Positions 41,021 through 49,645 of a stretch of DNA of 64,000 nucleotides are shown in pieces (position 1 is the stretch's first letter; the number at the start of each line of letters is the position of its first letter). This DNA is from Natronomonas marina. Lineage in GTDB: Archaea > Halobacteriota > Halobacteria > Halobacteriales > Haloarculaceae. The stretch is taken from the NCBI RefSeq assembly GCF_024298905.1, contig NZ_CP101154.1:2170001-2234000 (forward strand), read 5' to 3'. The notes under the pieces were generated by a model. That model made no database searches, had not been told where the DNA came from, and saw only the letters and a program-made list of their open reading frames with translations. The position numbers and the translations under genes are program-made.

Positions 41021-41036
41021 AGTTAACCCAAGCCCT

Positions 41037-41408
41037 ATGGGTGCTAACCAGCACAACAAGATATACATTCCTGCACCAAATACCACACGTATGAGTCCGA
41101 ATCCCAAGGATTCTGGTCGTCATGGTGCTGAGGCAGTCGAAGCGCTTCGACAGACGAACGAGGAGAACTGGGCAGATCTCGCTGACAAAACAGCGCTTAC
41201 ACAACGCCAAATCGCAATGTGGGAGCTCGCCGTTCGCTATGACTTGAAACAGATGTACATCGCCAGAGAATACGGAATCAAAGAAAGCACCGTATCAAGA
41301 CACGTTGAGCGAGTCCGCGAGAAGGCAGCCCAAGCTGACAAAAAAATCGAAGAGCTGAAAGACGAATTACAGCGATGGGAAGAGACAAAGACATATCTCG
41401 AAATCTAG
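41037..41408 (+). CDS. Helix-turn-helix protein with C-terminal coiled coil
   Basis: A 123-residue protein. Residues about 55-95 form a sigma region 4-like HTH (TQRQIAMWELAVRYDLKQMY, AREYGIKESTVSRHVERV), followed by a coiled coil (KAAQADKKIEELKDELQRWEE) that should dimerise it. The first ~20 residues are non-acidic and unusual, but the TATA position supports translation from 41037; a second ATG at 41091 is the alternative. Probably the local regulator of the divergent pair 40163-40987. Confidence 0.7.
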   Translation: MGANQHNKIYIPAPNTTRMSPNPKDSGRHGAEAVEALRQTNEENWADLADKTALTQRQIAMWELAVRYDLKQMYIAREYGIKESTVSRHVERVREKAAQADKKIEELKDELQRWEETKTYLEI

Positions 41409-41459
41409 TTCCCGGTAGTATCTCTCCAACCGTAGAGTATCGAGCGTTTGTTCCACTCT

Positions 41460-42215
41460 CTACGAGACGCCTCCACCTGGAAACACAATTTCCATCGGAA
41501 TGTCCAGCACTGGATCTTCAGGAGGTCTGTCCCCGGTCTCAGGAAGCGCGGGATAGTCCGCCCGGCTGGCTCTCTCAGTCAGACCGATTTTCGCAGCAGT
41601 GCCAGCCAAGGCGGCCGCGTCAACGACATCGTCAATCCGACCCTTCGAGATGTGATGGTGCCACGCCGCATCATCCCGGCGCTCATCAACAAACTCCCTG
41701 ACCTCTGCGTGGAGATCCTCGTCGAGAGCTTTGAGCAGAGCCACTCGATCATCCACACCGGCCTCACTGTTCTTCGACTGGAGTGGCTCGCCGGCCAGCG
41801 CCGCGAAGCAAACCTCGGGGTGACTTTCGTAGATGCGGTTGATTGCGCCGTTAACCTCCTGGAGGAAGACATCAACCTCACGGATGCGGGGGAACAGCCA
41901 CCAGCTCTGGCTACCGAGCGAATCGTCGTTGGCCTCCCTGGCGTCACAGTAGTCATCTATTTCGACGATATCGCGGCCCGGGACTGAGAAGATGGTGCTC
42001 GATCGGTCCTTGAGCATCGACTTCGCAGCACGGTCACAGGCACGGGTGCCTGATTCCGGAAGGCCAATCGGGATGTCCACCAGTATCGCCTCGGCTGACG
42101 TTTTGTAGTCGTGCCAGACGTTCAGGATTGAGGGATGGGTCGTGATGCTGATATCGTCACCGAGTGTAACAGTGACCCACAACCCGCTTGCCCAGTCAAC
42201 TCCAACGTAGGTCAT
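41460..42215 (-). CDS. DUF429 family protein (predicted RNase H-like nuclease)
   Basis: About 251 residues, from the ATG at 42215. The DUF429 core is clear: MTYVGVDWASGLWV (first acidic site Asp), ILVDIPIGLPESGTRACDR, SVPGRDIVEIDDYCDARE, SWWLFPRIREVD, ESHPEVCFAALAGEPL and DDVVDAAALAGTA (final Asp). The family has an RNase H-like fold and is thought to be a nuclease; its substrate has not been settled. The gene is divergent from a rhomboid-like gene across a 130-base spacer. Confidence 0.9.
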   Translation of the reverse strand: MTYVGVDWASGLWVTVTLGDDISITTHPSILNVWHDYKTSAEAILVDIPIGLPESGTRACDRAAKSMLKDRSSTIFSVPGRDIVEIDDYCDAREANDDSLGSQSWWLFPRIREVDVFLQEVNGAINRIYESHPEVCFAALAGEPLQSKNSEAGVDDRVALLKALDEDLHAEVREFVDERRDDAAWHHHISKGRIDDVVDAAALAGTAAKIGLTERASRADYPALPETGDRPPEDPVLDIPMEIVFPGGGVS

Positions 42216-42346
42216 ATCTGTATTCGTCGGTGACAGCACTTCATGGTACGCGTCCAACGCTATTTGAGGGATAATCAAGCGATTCCAGATGCTAAATTGT
42301 AACCGATCAACAACTATTATGCGAACAGATGTCTTGTTGACGGATA

Positions 42347-43207
42347 ATGGAATTGCTAGAGACGTCTCAGATCACCTACCGGGACGTCCTCAAAATTCTC
42401 GTCCTCCTGGTAATCCCCGCCGTACTAACAGCCATCTATTACGGCACCTCCCTCTCGTTACAACAAACCCTCGTTCTCGACCACACTAACCCGCGCCTCC
42501 ACAACTTCTGGACGAACGCACTTGTCCACGACCATCGACCAGGTGACGGCCATCTAATCGGCAACCTCGTGGGCTACTTACTCTTGGTGTTCCCTTGCTG
42601 GATCCTTCAGATCTACTGTGAGCAGGAACGCCGCTTCTGGCTCGGATTGGGCATCATCCTGGCGATCAGTCCATTCATTATCAGCGCCAGTAGCTACCTT
42701 GCGTTTTATGAAATTCTAGGCTTTGAGATCCAGAACGACCGGGGATTCTCCGGAGTTGTCGGTGCTCTGGCCGGGTTCCTGCTCATGTCTATCCTTTACA
42801 CGTTCGCCCAGAAACAGGAGGAACCGGTTGCCGTGCTATCAATGGGACTCTACTTCGGGTATCTGATGCTGGGGTTCGGTATACTGACCCAGCGGAGTGT
42901 GGCCATCAGTGTGGGCGTACTCATCCTCTGTGGTACGTTTGCCGGTACGCGAACCTCACACGTGGCATCGGCCGCCGAACTATCTGAATGGGGAAATAAA
43001 AACGGCCGTCTGAGCTTGGTACTCTTAGTTTCGATCCTCGTGAGTGTCCTCGGATTTACTGCCTCGCTCCCGTCAGATATCACGTCCGGCGGCGGATTGA
43101 CAAATATTGTGGCGCACGGTGTCGGGATCCTGTTCGGTATGGCGGTTGCGGGAAGTCTCCGATACCACCACAAACGATCTTCTGCGGAAGGATCGACCGT
43201 TGCCTGA
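42347..43207 (+). CDS. Rhomboid-like intramembrane serine protease
   Basis: A 286-residue polytopic membrane protein with about seven hydrophobic segments. The rhomboid signature residues are in place: His69-x3-Asn73 in HLIGN on an early helix, Ser135 in RGFSGVVGAL (GxSG), and His257 in NIVAHGVGILFG on the last helix, giving the Ser-His dyad. It should cleave transmembrane substrates in the cell membrane. Location among nucleases in an island is unusual for a housekeeping rhomboid. It is convergent with the next gene, 15 bases apart. Confidence 0.82.
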   Translation: MELLETSQITYRDVLKILVLLVIPAVLTAIYYGTSLSLQQTLVLDHTNPRLHNFWTNALVHDHRPGDGHLIGNLVGYLLLVFPCWILQIYCEQERRFWLGLGIILAISPFIISASSYLAFYEILGFEIQNDRGFSGVVGALAGFLLMSILYTFAQKQEEPVAVLSMGLYFGYLMLGFGILTQRSVAISVGVLILCGTFAGTRTSHVASAAELSEWGNKNGRLSLVLLVSILVSVLGFTASLPSDITSGGGLTNIVAHGVGILFGMAVAGSLRYHHKRSSAEGSTVA

Positions 43208-43222
43208 GACCACGCAGCACCA

Positions 43223-44386
43223 TTACTCCTCGATTAGCGAGTCGATTGCCTGTTCGATAAGTGCGTCCGTCAATTCCTGGTCGTGTCGGATGCACACCAG
43301 AGCGATATCGTGCTCGTCGCACAGTTCCTTCTTTTTCTGGTCGCGCTCCTGCCGCTGTTTGAGGCCTTCCTCGCCACCCCAGTGATCCACTGCCTCGTAG
43401 TGCTGGATTCCCTGATATTCAATCCCGACTTCGGCTTCTTCCAGAAAGATATCCAACTCCAGTCCGTCGAGAAAGTCCGGCCGGTAGTGACGCTTGACGG
43501 TGTGGTCAGGATAGTTCGATTCCACGAGCTGGTAGAGGATGGTTTCGCTAGTCCACCGATTACCCTTCTTATAGTGGCCGAACGCCTGCCGAACCTCGTT
43601 CTCGACAGTGTCCATGATCTCCTTGCGCTCCGCCTGTAACTGATCCTGCAGCTCCGCGAATTCCTCGGCTTCGTCACTGGGTAGTGGATCCATCTCTTCG
43701 TATGGCTCCCGGACCTCGCGGATCCGGCGGTACCGCTCCTCCCGGTCGATATCATCCGGTAGCTCGTCGCGGACCTCGTCAATCGCTTCCTCTTTCTGAT
43801 CCCGGATTTCCCGTTCGCGCTCCCATTTTTTGTCCTGAAGGCGTTCGTATCGGTCAAGGCGGTCGCGGAAGCCATCGTCCACGATGTCGGTGAGATCTTC
43901 GGGGAGGACGTCATAGAGATAGTCATTCCCACCGCAGATACCGTATTCGTACTGTTGCTGGTTAACATACCAGCCGTGTTTTTGCATAAAGACAGTGCCG
44001 TACATCTCGTGACAGTATCGGTATTCGGGAACGACGCCGTTACAGCGGTGGCAGAGCTGATCGGCAAAATTCAGTTCATTGGCGATGGCGTCCGGTGAAT
44101 CAACATCCGTATCCGTGACTTGGTCAAGTGTATCCTCAGGAAATTTCCGACTGAGAATGTTCTCAACTGATGGTGTACGGCCAGAGACAGCAGGGTTCTC
44201 CATTTCACACCGGATGTAGCTCCGGATCGCGTCCTTCGCACACCTGCAGAAATGTAGATCGCCATCCGACTCCGGTTTGAAACCGATGAACACACCGTAA
44301 TGAGCCGGGTACTGAACGACCGGGTAGGGGAGTTTGTCCTGGCGATTTTCACGGCCAGGATCCACGACGATGGGGTTCTCTACCAT
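43223..44386 (-). CDS. PD-(D/E)XK nuclease with Cys-rich N-terminus
   Basis: About 387 residues. A Cys-rich N-terminal half has CRCAKDA, CHRCNG and a CHEM/CGG pair, probably two zinc sites. A coiled coil (about 185-285) follows. The C-terminal nuclease core has RPDFLDGLELDIFL (catalytic Asp), GIEYQGIQHY (Glu-x-Gln variant of E-x-K), HWGGEEGLKQRQERDQKK and CDEHDIALVCIRHD, as in Vsr/DUF559-like endonucleases. The start at 44386 is preferred because the first 15 residues of the longer frame are Cys/Ser-rich. Function is probably DNA cleavage in restriction; no methylase is adjacent. Confidence 0.8.
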   Translation of the reverse strand: MVENPIVVDPGRENRQDKLPYPVVQYPAHYGVFIGFKPESDGDLHFCRCAKDAIRSYIRCEMENPAVSGRTPSVENILSRKFPEDTLDQVTDTDVDSPDAIANELNFADQLCHRCNGVVPEYRYCHEMYGTVFMQKHGWYVNQQQYEYGICGGNDYLYDVLPEDLTDIVDDGFRDRLDRYERLQDKKWEREREIRDQKEEAIDEVRDELPDDIDREERYRRIREVREPYEEMDPLPSDEAEEFAELQDQLQAERKEIMDTVENEVRQAFGHYKKGNRWTSETILYQLVESNYPDHTVKRHYRPDFLDGLELDIFLEEAEVGIEYQGIQHYEAVDHWGGEEGLKQRQERDQKKKELCDEHDIALVCIRHDQELTDALIEQAIDSLIEE

Positions 44387-44434
44387 TGCTGATCGTTGTG
44401 GACTAACAGAACAGATACAAATCAAACCCAACTT

Positions 44435-45406
44435 TTATTCTAAACTGATGACAGGTACATTAACCGCGTCAGACTTAGGTAGTGCTATCAGATATCCCGG
44501 ATTTGATTTTGTGAGAATGTCTCCGAGTGAACTTGCATACTTTCCAGAGTAGGGAAACCAGCTCTGAATTTGCGCTCTAACCAGTTTCGGCATGTCAGTT
44601 AGGAACAACTCGTGAGGATCGTAAAACGAACACACAGCGTCGGTAAGGTCCTCTGGAACGGCACTCAATGCATTCGTTGCACCGACAAAATACCACGTTT
44701 CACACGTGGCTGCGACAACGAAGCCTTCTATTTCGAAGAGGATCGAATCTTTTGACGAATTAACAATGTCTGTCAAGACATGGTCGATATCTTCGAACCC
44801 CTCAAAGAATTGGTTTAGAAAGAACGTCCAGAGTAGCGGCCCACCAGACCCACCCGCATTCCCTTGCTGTTCCTCGGCTCCTAGCACGTCACAGACATTG
44901 AATAATATCTCTACCTCAAATGGGGTTGATGAAAGAAGGCGGCTCAGTTCTGGCTTCAAAATAGTCACTAATTCTCGTATCAACTCACTATTCGAATTGT
45001 CACGTTGGAATTCCTGATCAATCTGCGTCGCAATTTCGATAACAGCGTTAGAATCGGTAAGATCCTCAAGATCATGTGTTGACAATAGCTCAGACACGAA
45101 CTTCGATTGTTCCAAAATATCGAATCCTTCGAAGAGATCTAAGTCATCGACATTCAGATCACCCGGAATACTCGGTTTGTAGTCTTCATTACGCGTGTCA
45201 AGTAATCCAATATCGAATAGACTCCAAAAAGTATCCTCATCGATATAATCACCGTCATTAATATTCAGTTCTGCGAGAATTCTGACGGCCATCGAGTCAA
45301 CCTGGAAAGTACTGACCGGAGGCGCAGATGGAACATTGTCTGTGTTCTTATGTATAATAAAATCACCATTCTTCTTTTGTTTAAGATTTGGCACGGTAGT
45401 CACCAC
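44435..45406 (-). CDS. Hypothetical protein, low-GC
   Basis: A 323-residue acidic protein with no domain I recognise. A helical core (LIRELVTILKPELSRLLS) leads to a central FEVEILFNVCDVLGAEEQQ and a Gly-rich GNAGGSGG loop, then LLWTFFLNQFFEGFED. Base composition is clearly more AT-rich than both neighbours. The start is a GTG at 45406 with an ATTTAAAT box about 20 bases upstream on the minus strand, consistent with a leaderless start. Likely recent acquisition. Confidence 0.65.
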   Translation of the reverse strand: MVTTVPNLKQKKNGDFIIHKNTDNVPSAPPVSTFQVDSMAVRILAELNINDGDYIDEDTFWSLFDIGLLDTRNEDYKPSIPGDLNVDDLDLFEGFDILEQSKFVSELLSTHDLEDLTDSNAVIEIATQIDQEFQRDNSNSELIRELVTILKPELSRLLSSTPFEVEILFNVCDVLGAEEQQGNAGGSGGPLLWTFFLNQFFEGFEDIDHVLTDIVNSSKDSILFEIEGFVVAATCETWYFVGATNALSAVPEDLTDAVCSFYDPHELFLTDMPKLVRAQIQSWFPYSGKYASSLGDILTKSNPGYLIALPKSDAVNVPVISLE

Positions 45407-45612
45407 TGTGACAAACGATATTTAAATTGGCGATACGGGAAATCGACCCGTGTAACAAATCCGCTTAACATTGCGCGAACAGCTGAGTGGTACTTGTTTC
45501 TGGTTCGTTGTAATGCGACGTCCGAAGTGAACCGACACGACAAATACATAGATTCGTTCCAGAACGCAAAGCCTCAGTTCCACGCTTTTCGACACTTACT
45601 AATTCAACCCTG

Positions 45613-45825
45613 ATGCCGTCACTCAATACTGCTCACGGAAGTTCGTACCTGGTGACACTAACGACCCTGCTCTCACACTTAACAGCCATGCAAGCCGGTC
45701 AGACCCGTTCAAACTATTGTACAAGCGACGTTGCTGACCTCATCGAACTCTACACAACACTCAGTGGCCCCGCTCTCGACGACACGTACCGCCATACAAC
45801 CGCACACATCACAAACTCAAGCTAA
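45613..45825 (+). CDS. Weak hypothetical ORF in a 500-base gap
   Basis: A 70-residue frame with a helical, not very acidic product (SSYLVTLTTLLSHLTAM, ADLIELYTTLSGPALDD). Its ATG overlaps by one base the stop of an upstream frame at 45350-45613 that has poor composition. Either this is a short real gene or the 3' remnant of a longer one. The rest of 45407-45904 holds nothing else I can support. Confidence 0.25.
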   Translation: MPSLNTAHGSSYLVTLTTLLSHLTAMQAGQTRSNYCTSDVADLIELYTTLSGPALDDTYRHTTAHITNSS

Positions 45826-45904
45826 AACCCGCAAAGACACACCAGTCCGGAAACCCCACGATCCGAAGTACGAACGATAGTCCACTGAGGACGGTCTTAT
45901 CCGC

Positions 45905-47794
45905 TTATTGAGATCCTGCACTGACGTTTGCAACGCATGTTCTGAGATACTCCTGCAGTTGATCGTCACAACAATACACGTAACAGCCCTTCATACCGCG
46001 GCTCATCAACGTGCGGTACGTGTTCTTAATCAACTCCTCAGCTGTCTCAGCCGCCTTGGTCGGCTGCTCGTCGAACATTTTCTTGATCCCGAACAGCGAC
46101 CGGTCCGTCGTTGCTCGCGCTTCATGATCAACGACGATCTCGCCGTCACGGTACTTCAGGTCCTCGCCGATAATCACGCCGACATAATCGAATTCGAGAC
46201 CTTGACACGTGTGAATACACCCGACTTCGTCGATCGATCCTTCCGCGATCGCCCACGGGTCACTGGAATCCAGATTCCAACTCCGCTCGTATTCACCAAT
46301 CTTGATATCATATGTGTCAGGATCAGACCGACCGTCCTTCTCCCACTCCCAACAATACCCCGCGACCACCCGTGACAACCGTGTGTGCTCGTTCTTCCGC
46401 GCGATCGCCTCGTGCAGCGTGCCGGGGTCATCAAACATGCGGAGATCGTAGTCTAACTCGAACCCGTCCGCGTTCGCCGTGTCCCGAATCTCTAAGACGT
46501 CGTCAAGCCACGCGATGTAGCCCTTCGAGCCGTTGCAGCGAAACTGCGATTCCAACGTCAATTCCTCGATGTCAGCGCCTAACTCTCGGGCATGCTTTCG
46601 AATCTCGTCTTTCGACCCGATATCATCAATATGGACGCGCTGACTCTCATCAATGAAGAACACGCTGAACCGCGCCGCGTTGATGATCTCCATGATCTGA
46701 TTCTCACCTCGCCCGAAGAACGTCGATTCTTCATTCAACCGATGGGCCTCGTCAGCGACCAACGCGGGTAACGTGTTCGCCTCCGTCTCCACGTAACTCC
46801 CAGCGCCCGTGAACAAGTGGTCAATCTCTTTCACCAGCTTGTCGCCCCGTAGCTTTTCCTTGTACACCTCCCGCGGCGCACGGTTCTTCGAGACGTACTG
46901 CGCAACCAGGTCGTTCTGAATCAGTTCCGCTAAAATGTTGACCGCCACCACCGTCTTCCCCGTGCCAGGCCCGCCGTCAACGATCAACACGCGTTTCTGC
47001 CCGTCACGGTCAGACTGCTTCGCCAACTCGACGGCCTTCTCAAACACGACTTTCTGCGAGTCAATCAACGTGAACTCGTCTTGCTCCTCCAACATCGCCA
47101 ACAACGAATCCTGCAGGGACTTCGCTGGCTTGAGTTCTCCATCGTTCAACTCGTACAGCGTCTCCCGGTCATCACCAACATCGATTTGCGTCTCAAGGAA
47201 CGACCGCAGTTTCTTCGCATCACCGCGCACGTACAACGGAGCTTGCTCCGTATACCGCCGGTACGCGTCATTATCGATCTTCTCACGGTGCTGTGGGTCA
47301 AAATTGTGAAGATACGCCGCCGGGTACAAGTGAATCGGCTCCTCCTGAATCGACGTGTTGAAATCCTTCAACAACTCGGCGTACGACACCGCCTGGTAAC
47401 TCGGATGCGTCGTCTCACGAAGCCCACCGCCAAGCACCGTCTTGACGATCCCGTCCTTCCCCTCGACAGCCTCTGTATCGTCCCCACCCCACTGCTTCAA
47501 CTCAACAATCGCCACGTTCGAATTCCCATCCTCGTCATACCCTGAAATCAGGAAATCAATCCGACGCGACGTCAACGGGATCTTGAACTCGATGGCGACG
47601 CCCGCATCGTCAGGCACATCGCTCCCCCGCAACACCTTGTACATGTACTGGAAGGAATTCTCCCACGACCGCACCTCACTCTCACTCCCCATCCCAAGCC
47701 CCTTCGACTCGTACCCACGCTTAATCTCCGGCACCAACCGATCCTCCAGGGTATCGTCTAAGAAGCCCGACTTCGTATTCTCATAGACCAGCAT
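45905..47794 (-). CDS. DUF2075 helicase with N-terminal nuclease-like domain
   Basis: A 629-residue protein. The N-terminal part (about 60-160) has a PD-(D/E)XK-like strand pair, SRRIDFLISG and NVAIVELKQWGG (Asp then E-x-K). The Schlafen-type/DUF2075 SF1 helicase follows: Walker A DGGPGTGKTVVAVN (about 274-287), ALVADEAHRLNEES (Walker B), VFFIDESQRVH, ELTLESQFRCNGSKGY, HTCQGLEFDYVGVIIG (motif V) and TLMSRGMKGCYVYC (motif VI). All helicase motifs are intact. It begins five bases downstream of the MazG-like gene, so the two form one operon. DUF2075 proteins occur widely in islands and are suspected defence factors. Confidence 0.88.
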   Translation of the reverse strand: MLVYENTKSGFLDDTLEDRLVPEIKRGYESKGLGMGSESEVRSWENSFQYMYKVLRGSDVPDDAGVAIEFKIPLTSRRIDFLISGYDEDGNSNVAIVELKQWGGDDTEAVEGKDGIVKTVLGGGLRETTHPSYQAVSYAELLKDFNTSIQEEPIHLYPAAYLHNFDPQHREKIDNDAYRRYTEQAPLYVRGDAKKLRSFLETQIDVGDDRETLYELNDGELKPAKSLQDSLLAMLEEQDEFTLIDSQKVVFEKAVELAKQSDRDGQKRVLIVDGGPGTGKTVVAVNILAELIQNDLVAQYVSKNRAPREVYKEKLRGDKLVKEIDHLFTGAGSYVETEANTLPALVADEAHRLNEESTFFGRGENQIMEIINAARFSVFFIDESQRVHIDDIGSKDEIRKHARELGADIEELTLESQFRCNGSKGYIAWLDDVLEIRDTANADGFELDYDLRMFDDPGTLHEAIARKNEHTRLSRVVAGYCWEWEKDGRSDPDTYDIKIGEYERSWNLDSSDPWAIAEGSIDEVGCIHTCQGLEFDYVGVIIGEDLKYRDGEIVVDHEARATTDRSLFGIKKMFDEQPTKAAETAEELIKNTYRTLMSRGMKGCYVYCCDDQLQEYLRTCVANVSAGSQ

Positions 47795-47799
47795 GCTCG

Positions 47800-48147
47800 T
47801 TACTCATCGTACTTCCTGTTACTTCCTTTATATTCATCCTCCGGATAACGCTGCCTGTTCTTCTCCAACTTCCGCTCCAGCGCGGCTTCTAAATCGACAT
47901 CGTACAGATCAGCGAACCGAAGCAAGAAAAACAAGACATCCGCCAACTCATCCTCAACATCCTCACGCTTCTCAGAGTCTGTCAAGAGATCCGATTGCTC
48001 ACTCCGCTCCTTGAACCGGAACAACTCCAACAACTCACTCGACTCCGTGACGAGTCCGATCGCCAACTCCTTCGGCGTATGATACTGCTCCCACTCTCTC
48101 GTTTCGCAAAACTCCCTGACCTCCGCATTCACCTCATCAAGTTGCAT
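47800..48147 (-). CDS. MazG-like nucleotide pyrophosphohydrolase
   Basis: A 115-residue all-alpha NTP pyrophosphohydrolase. The metal-binding EExxE-x12-ExxD pattern is visible as ESSELLELF (about 36-44) and EDVEDELADVLFF (about 62-74); the preceding TPKELAIGLVTE fits the dCTPase/RS21-C6 group. It hydrolyses a (d)NTP to the monophosphate. Direct coupling upstream of the DUF2075 helicase suggests that the enzyme pair act together, for example nucleotide depletion or control of a modified nucleotide. Confidence 0.9.
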   Translation of the reverse strand: MQLDEVNAEVREFCETREWEQYHTPKELAIGLVTESSELLELFRFKERSEQSDLLTDSEKREDVEDELADVLFFLLRFADLYDVDLEAALERKLEKNRQRYPEDEYKGSNRKYDE

Positions 48148-48224
48148 ACGCTACGTTCAACAGAAGCCGATAAAGAAACTAGTGGAGGAGTGCACTCGCC
48201 TCTCACAGATGACTCCGAAGTTAC

Positions 48225-48575
48225 CTACTGATCTCTAACCACATCCATCTGGCATTTTACGCAAAGGTCATCGGCAACACAGGCAACATTATCGTACGGG
48301 CACTCATGCGCCTCAACATCAACCGAGAGGCTTCGCTTCGCACGCTCCCACTCTGCGACCCACTCTTCAAGCTTCATTTCAGCAGACGTGAACACGATTC
48401 TCCCATCACGATCCGCAATCTTCGTCGCCGTCGCTCCGTCACGGTGTTGTTTCACAGTCCGAATCGCCTCCTGATACGACGCACACTGAATCTTCACATC
48501 ATCTCTTTTATCGTTCAAAACGTGCACTGTGATGCTACCATCATACGATTCCGTCGGCTCCAGCCCACGAGTCAT
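48225..48575 (-). CDS. Hypothetical protein with C-terminal Cys cluster
   Basis: A 116-residue protein. An N-terminal beta-hairpin (GSITVHVLNDKRDDVKIQC) leads to a helix (YQEAIRTVKQH) and a tryptophan-rich helix (EEWVAEWERAKRSL), and the C-terminus has four Cys in ECPYDNVACVADDLCVKC, a probable zinc knuckle. No family recognised. It lies 78 bases upstream of the MazG-like gene on the same strand and may belong to the same transcript. Confidence 0.55.
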   Translation of the reverse strand: MTRGLEPTESYDGSITVHVLNDKRDDVKIQCASYQEAIRTVKQHRDGATATKIADRDGRIVFTSAEMKLEEWVAEWERAKRSLSVDVEAHECPYDNVACVADDLCVKCQMDVVRDQ

Positions 48576-48876
48576 ACTACTACCCGTGAAACGGCCAAAA
48601 TAAAACAGTCGTGGTGGAGCGAACGAAATTGAGCGGTATGTTCGTTCGAATAATGGCCTTCCAAGGAAGACAGACCCGGAGCATTCGATGCTGTGCCTCT
48701 GACCGTACGCTTGGCATGACTGCGTCTTCGGTTCGGCTCCAACCCGTCACTTCCGTAGTGGAGCATGATGCCTAGATGGTCGTAACATTCCCTGCCCCCT
48801 GATTGGACACACTTGACCTCGCCAGTGCTTCGACGCGACCCCGAATATAATGAACACGTGCTATGTTGAGTGTCCT
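48576..48876. other. Intergenic gap with TATA box for the CBS-HEPN gene
   Basis: No gene is supported in this 300-base gap. GAATATAATG at 48843-48852 is a good TATA box about 27 bases before the ATG at 48877 and favours that ATG over the one at 48850, which lies inside the box. Confidence 0.5.
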
Positions 48877-49644
48877 ATGGAGTTCTTCACTGCTGATGAT
48901 GTCCTCAGCCACAGTACAGCAGCGACCCCAGATGATCCTGTAACCGTCAATCTTGATGACTCAATCCAAACGGCATTGAAACTTATGCTGGAGAACGATT
49001 TCGACCAGCTCCCTGTGGTGAGCGACGACGGCGTTGAGGGTACGGTGACGTATAAATCGGCCGCCAAATACGTGAAATCAATTGACAAGCCCCGTGTCGA
49101 GAAAACCTCGGTCAAGATTGCGTTGAATACGAACCCCGAGTTCGTCGATCTTGACCACGACCTCTTCGAGTTATTCGACACGCTTGCAAAAGATGACTAC
49201 GTCCTGATCGGCGACCAGCAGGAACTGGACGGGATCTTGACCCGGTACGATGTTTTCTATTTCCTCAAACACCAAGTCGAACCATTCCTCCAGATCGGCG
49301 GAATCGAAGAAAGCCTCCGCCACCTGTTCCGCGCATCCTGCGATGACCTAGACCAACGTATTGAGGACACGTTCGCCGACCGCGCCACTCACGACGAAAG
49401 TTACGAACCACCCGAACGGCTTGAAGACTTTTCCTTCGCCGAGTACCGAATGTTCATCATGCGGAACCTCGACCAGCTCCCGCCACGCCTCTCACAGGAA
49501 CGCGACATGGTCGAAAGCCTACTTGAAGACATCCGCGAGACGCGTAATGCACTCTTCCACTTCCGAACCGATGCCGACGAAGTTGACCGCGACCAACTAG
49601 ACATGGCCCACGGCTACTTCACCAGCGTCGCCAGCACAGTTTAA
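48877..49644 (+). CDS. CBS-domain protein with C-terminal HEPN-like region
   Basis: A 255-residue acidic protein. Residues 1-125 hold a CBS pair (VTVNLDDSIQTALKLMLEND, DQLPVVSDDGVEGTVTY, then DYVLIGDQQELDGILT), a typical adenosine-nucleotide-sensing module. The rest is helical; at 223-228 the sequence RNALFH gives the R-x4-6-H motif of HEPN ribonucleases, in a late helix as in that fold. This combination suggests a nucleotide-gated RNase toxin. It faces a large membrane protein gene whose stop is one base away. The HEPN reading rests on one motif and predicted helices. Confidence 0.7.
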   Translation: MEFFTADDVLSHSTAATPDDPVTVNLDDSIQTALKLMLENDFDQLPVVSDDGVEGTVTYKSAAKYVKSIDKPRVEKTSVKIALNTNPEFVDLDHDLFELFDTLAKDDYVLIGDQQELDGILTRYDVFYFLKHQVEPFLQIGGIEESLRHLFRASCDDLDQRIEDTFADRATHDESYEPPERLEDFSFAEYRMFIMRNLDQLPPRLSQERDMVESLLEDIRETRNALFHFRTDADEVDRDQLDMAHGYFTSVASTV

Positions 49645-49645
49645 T

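Noticed and set aside
45350..45613. 87-residue plus-strand frame overlapping the start of the weak ORF at 45613
   Set aside because: Overlaps the 5' end of the opposing gene, is not acidic and has no motif.
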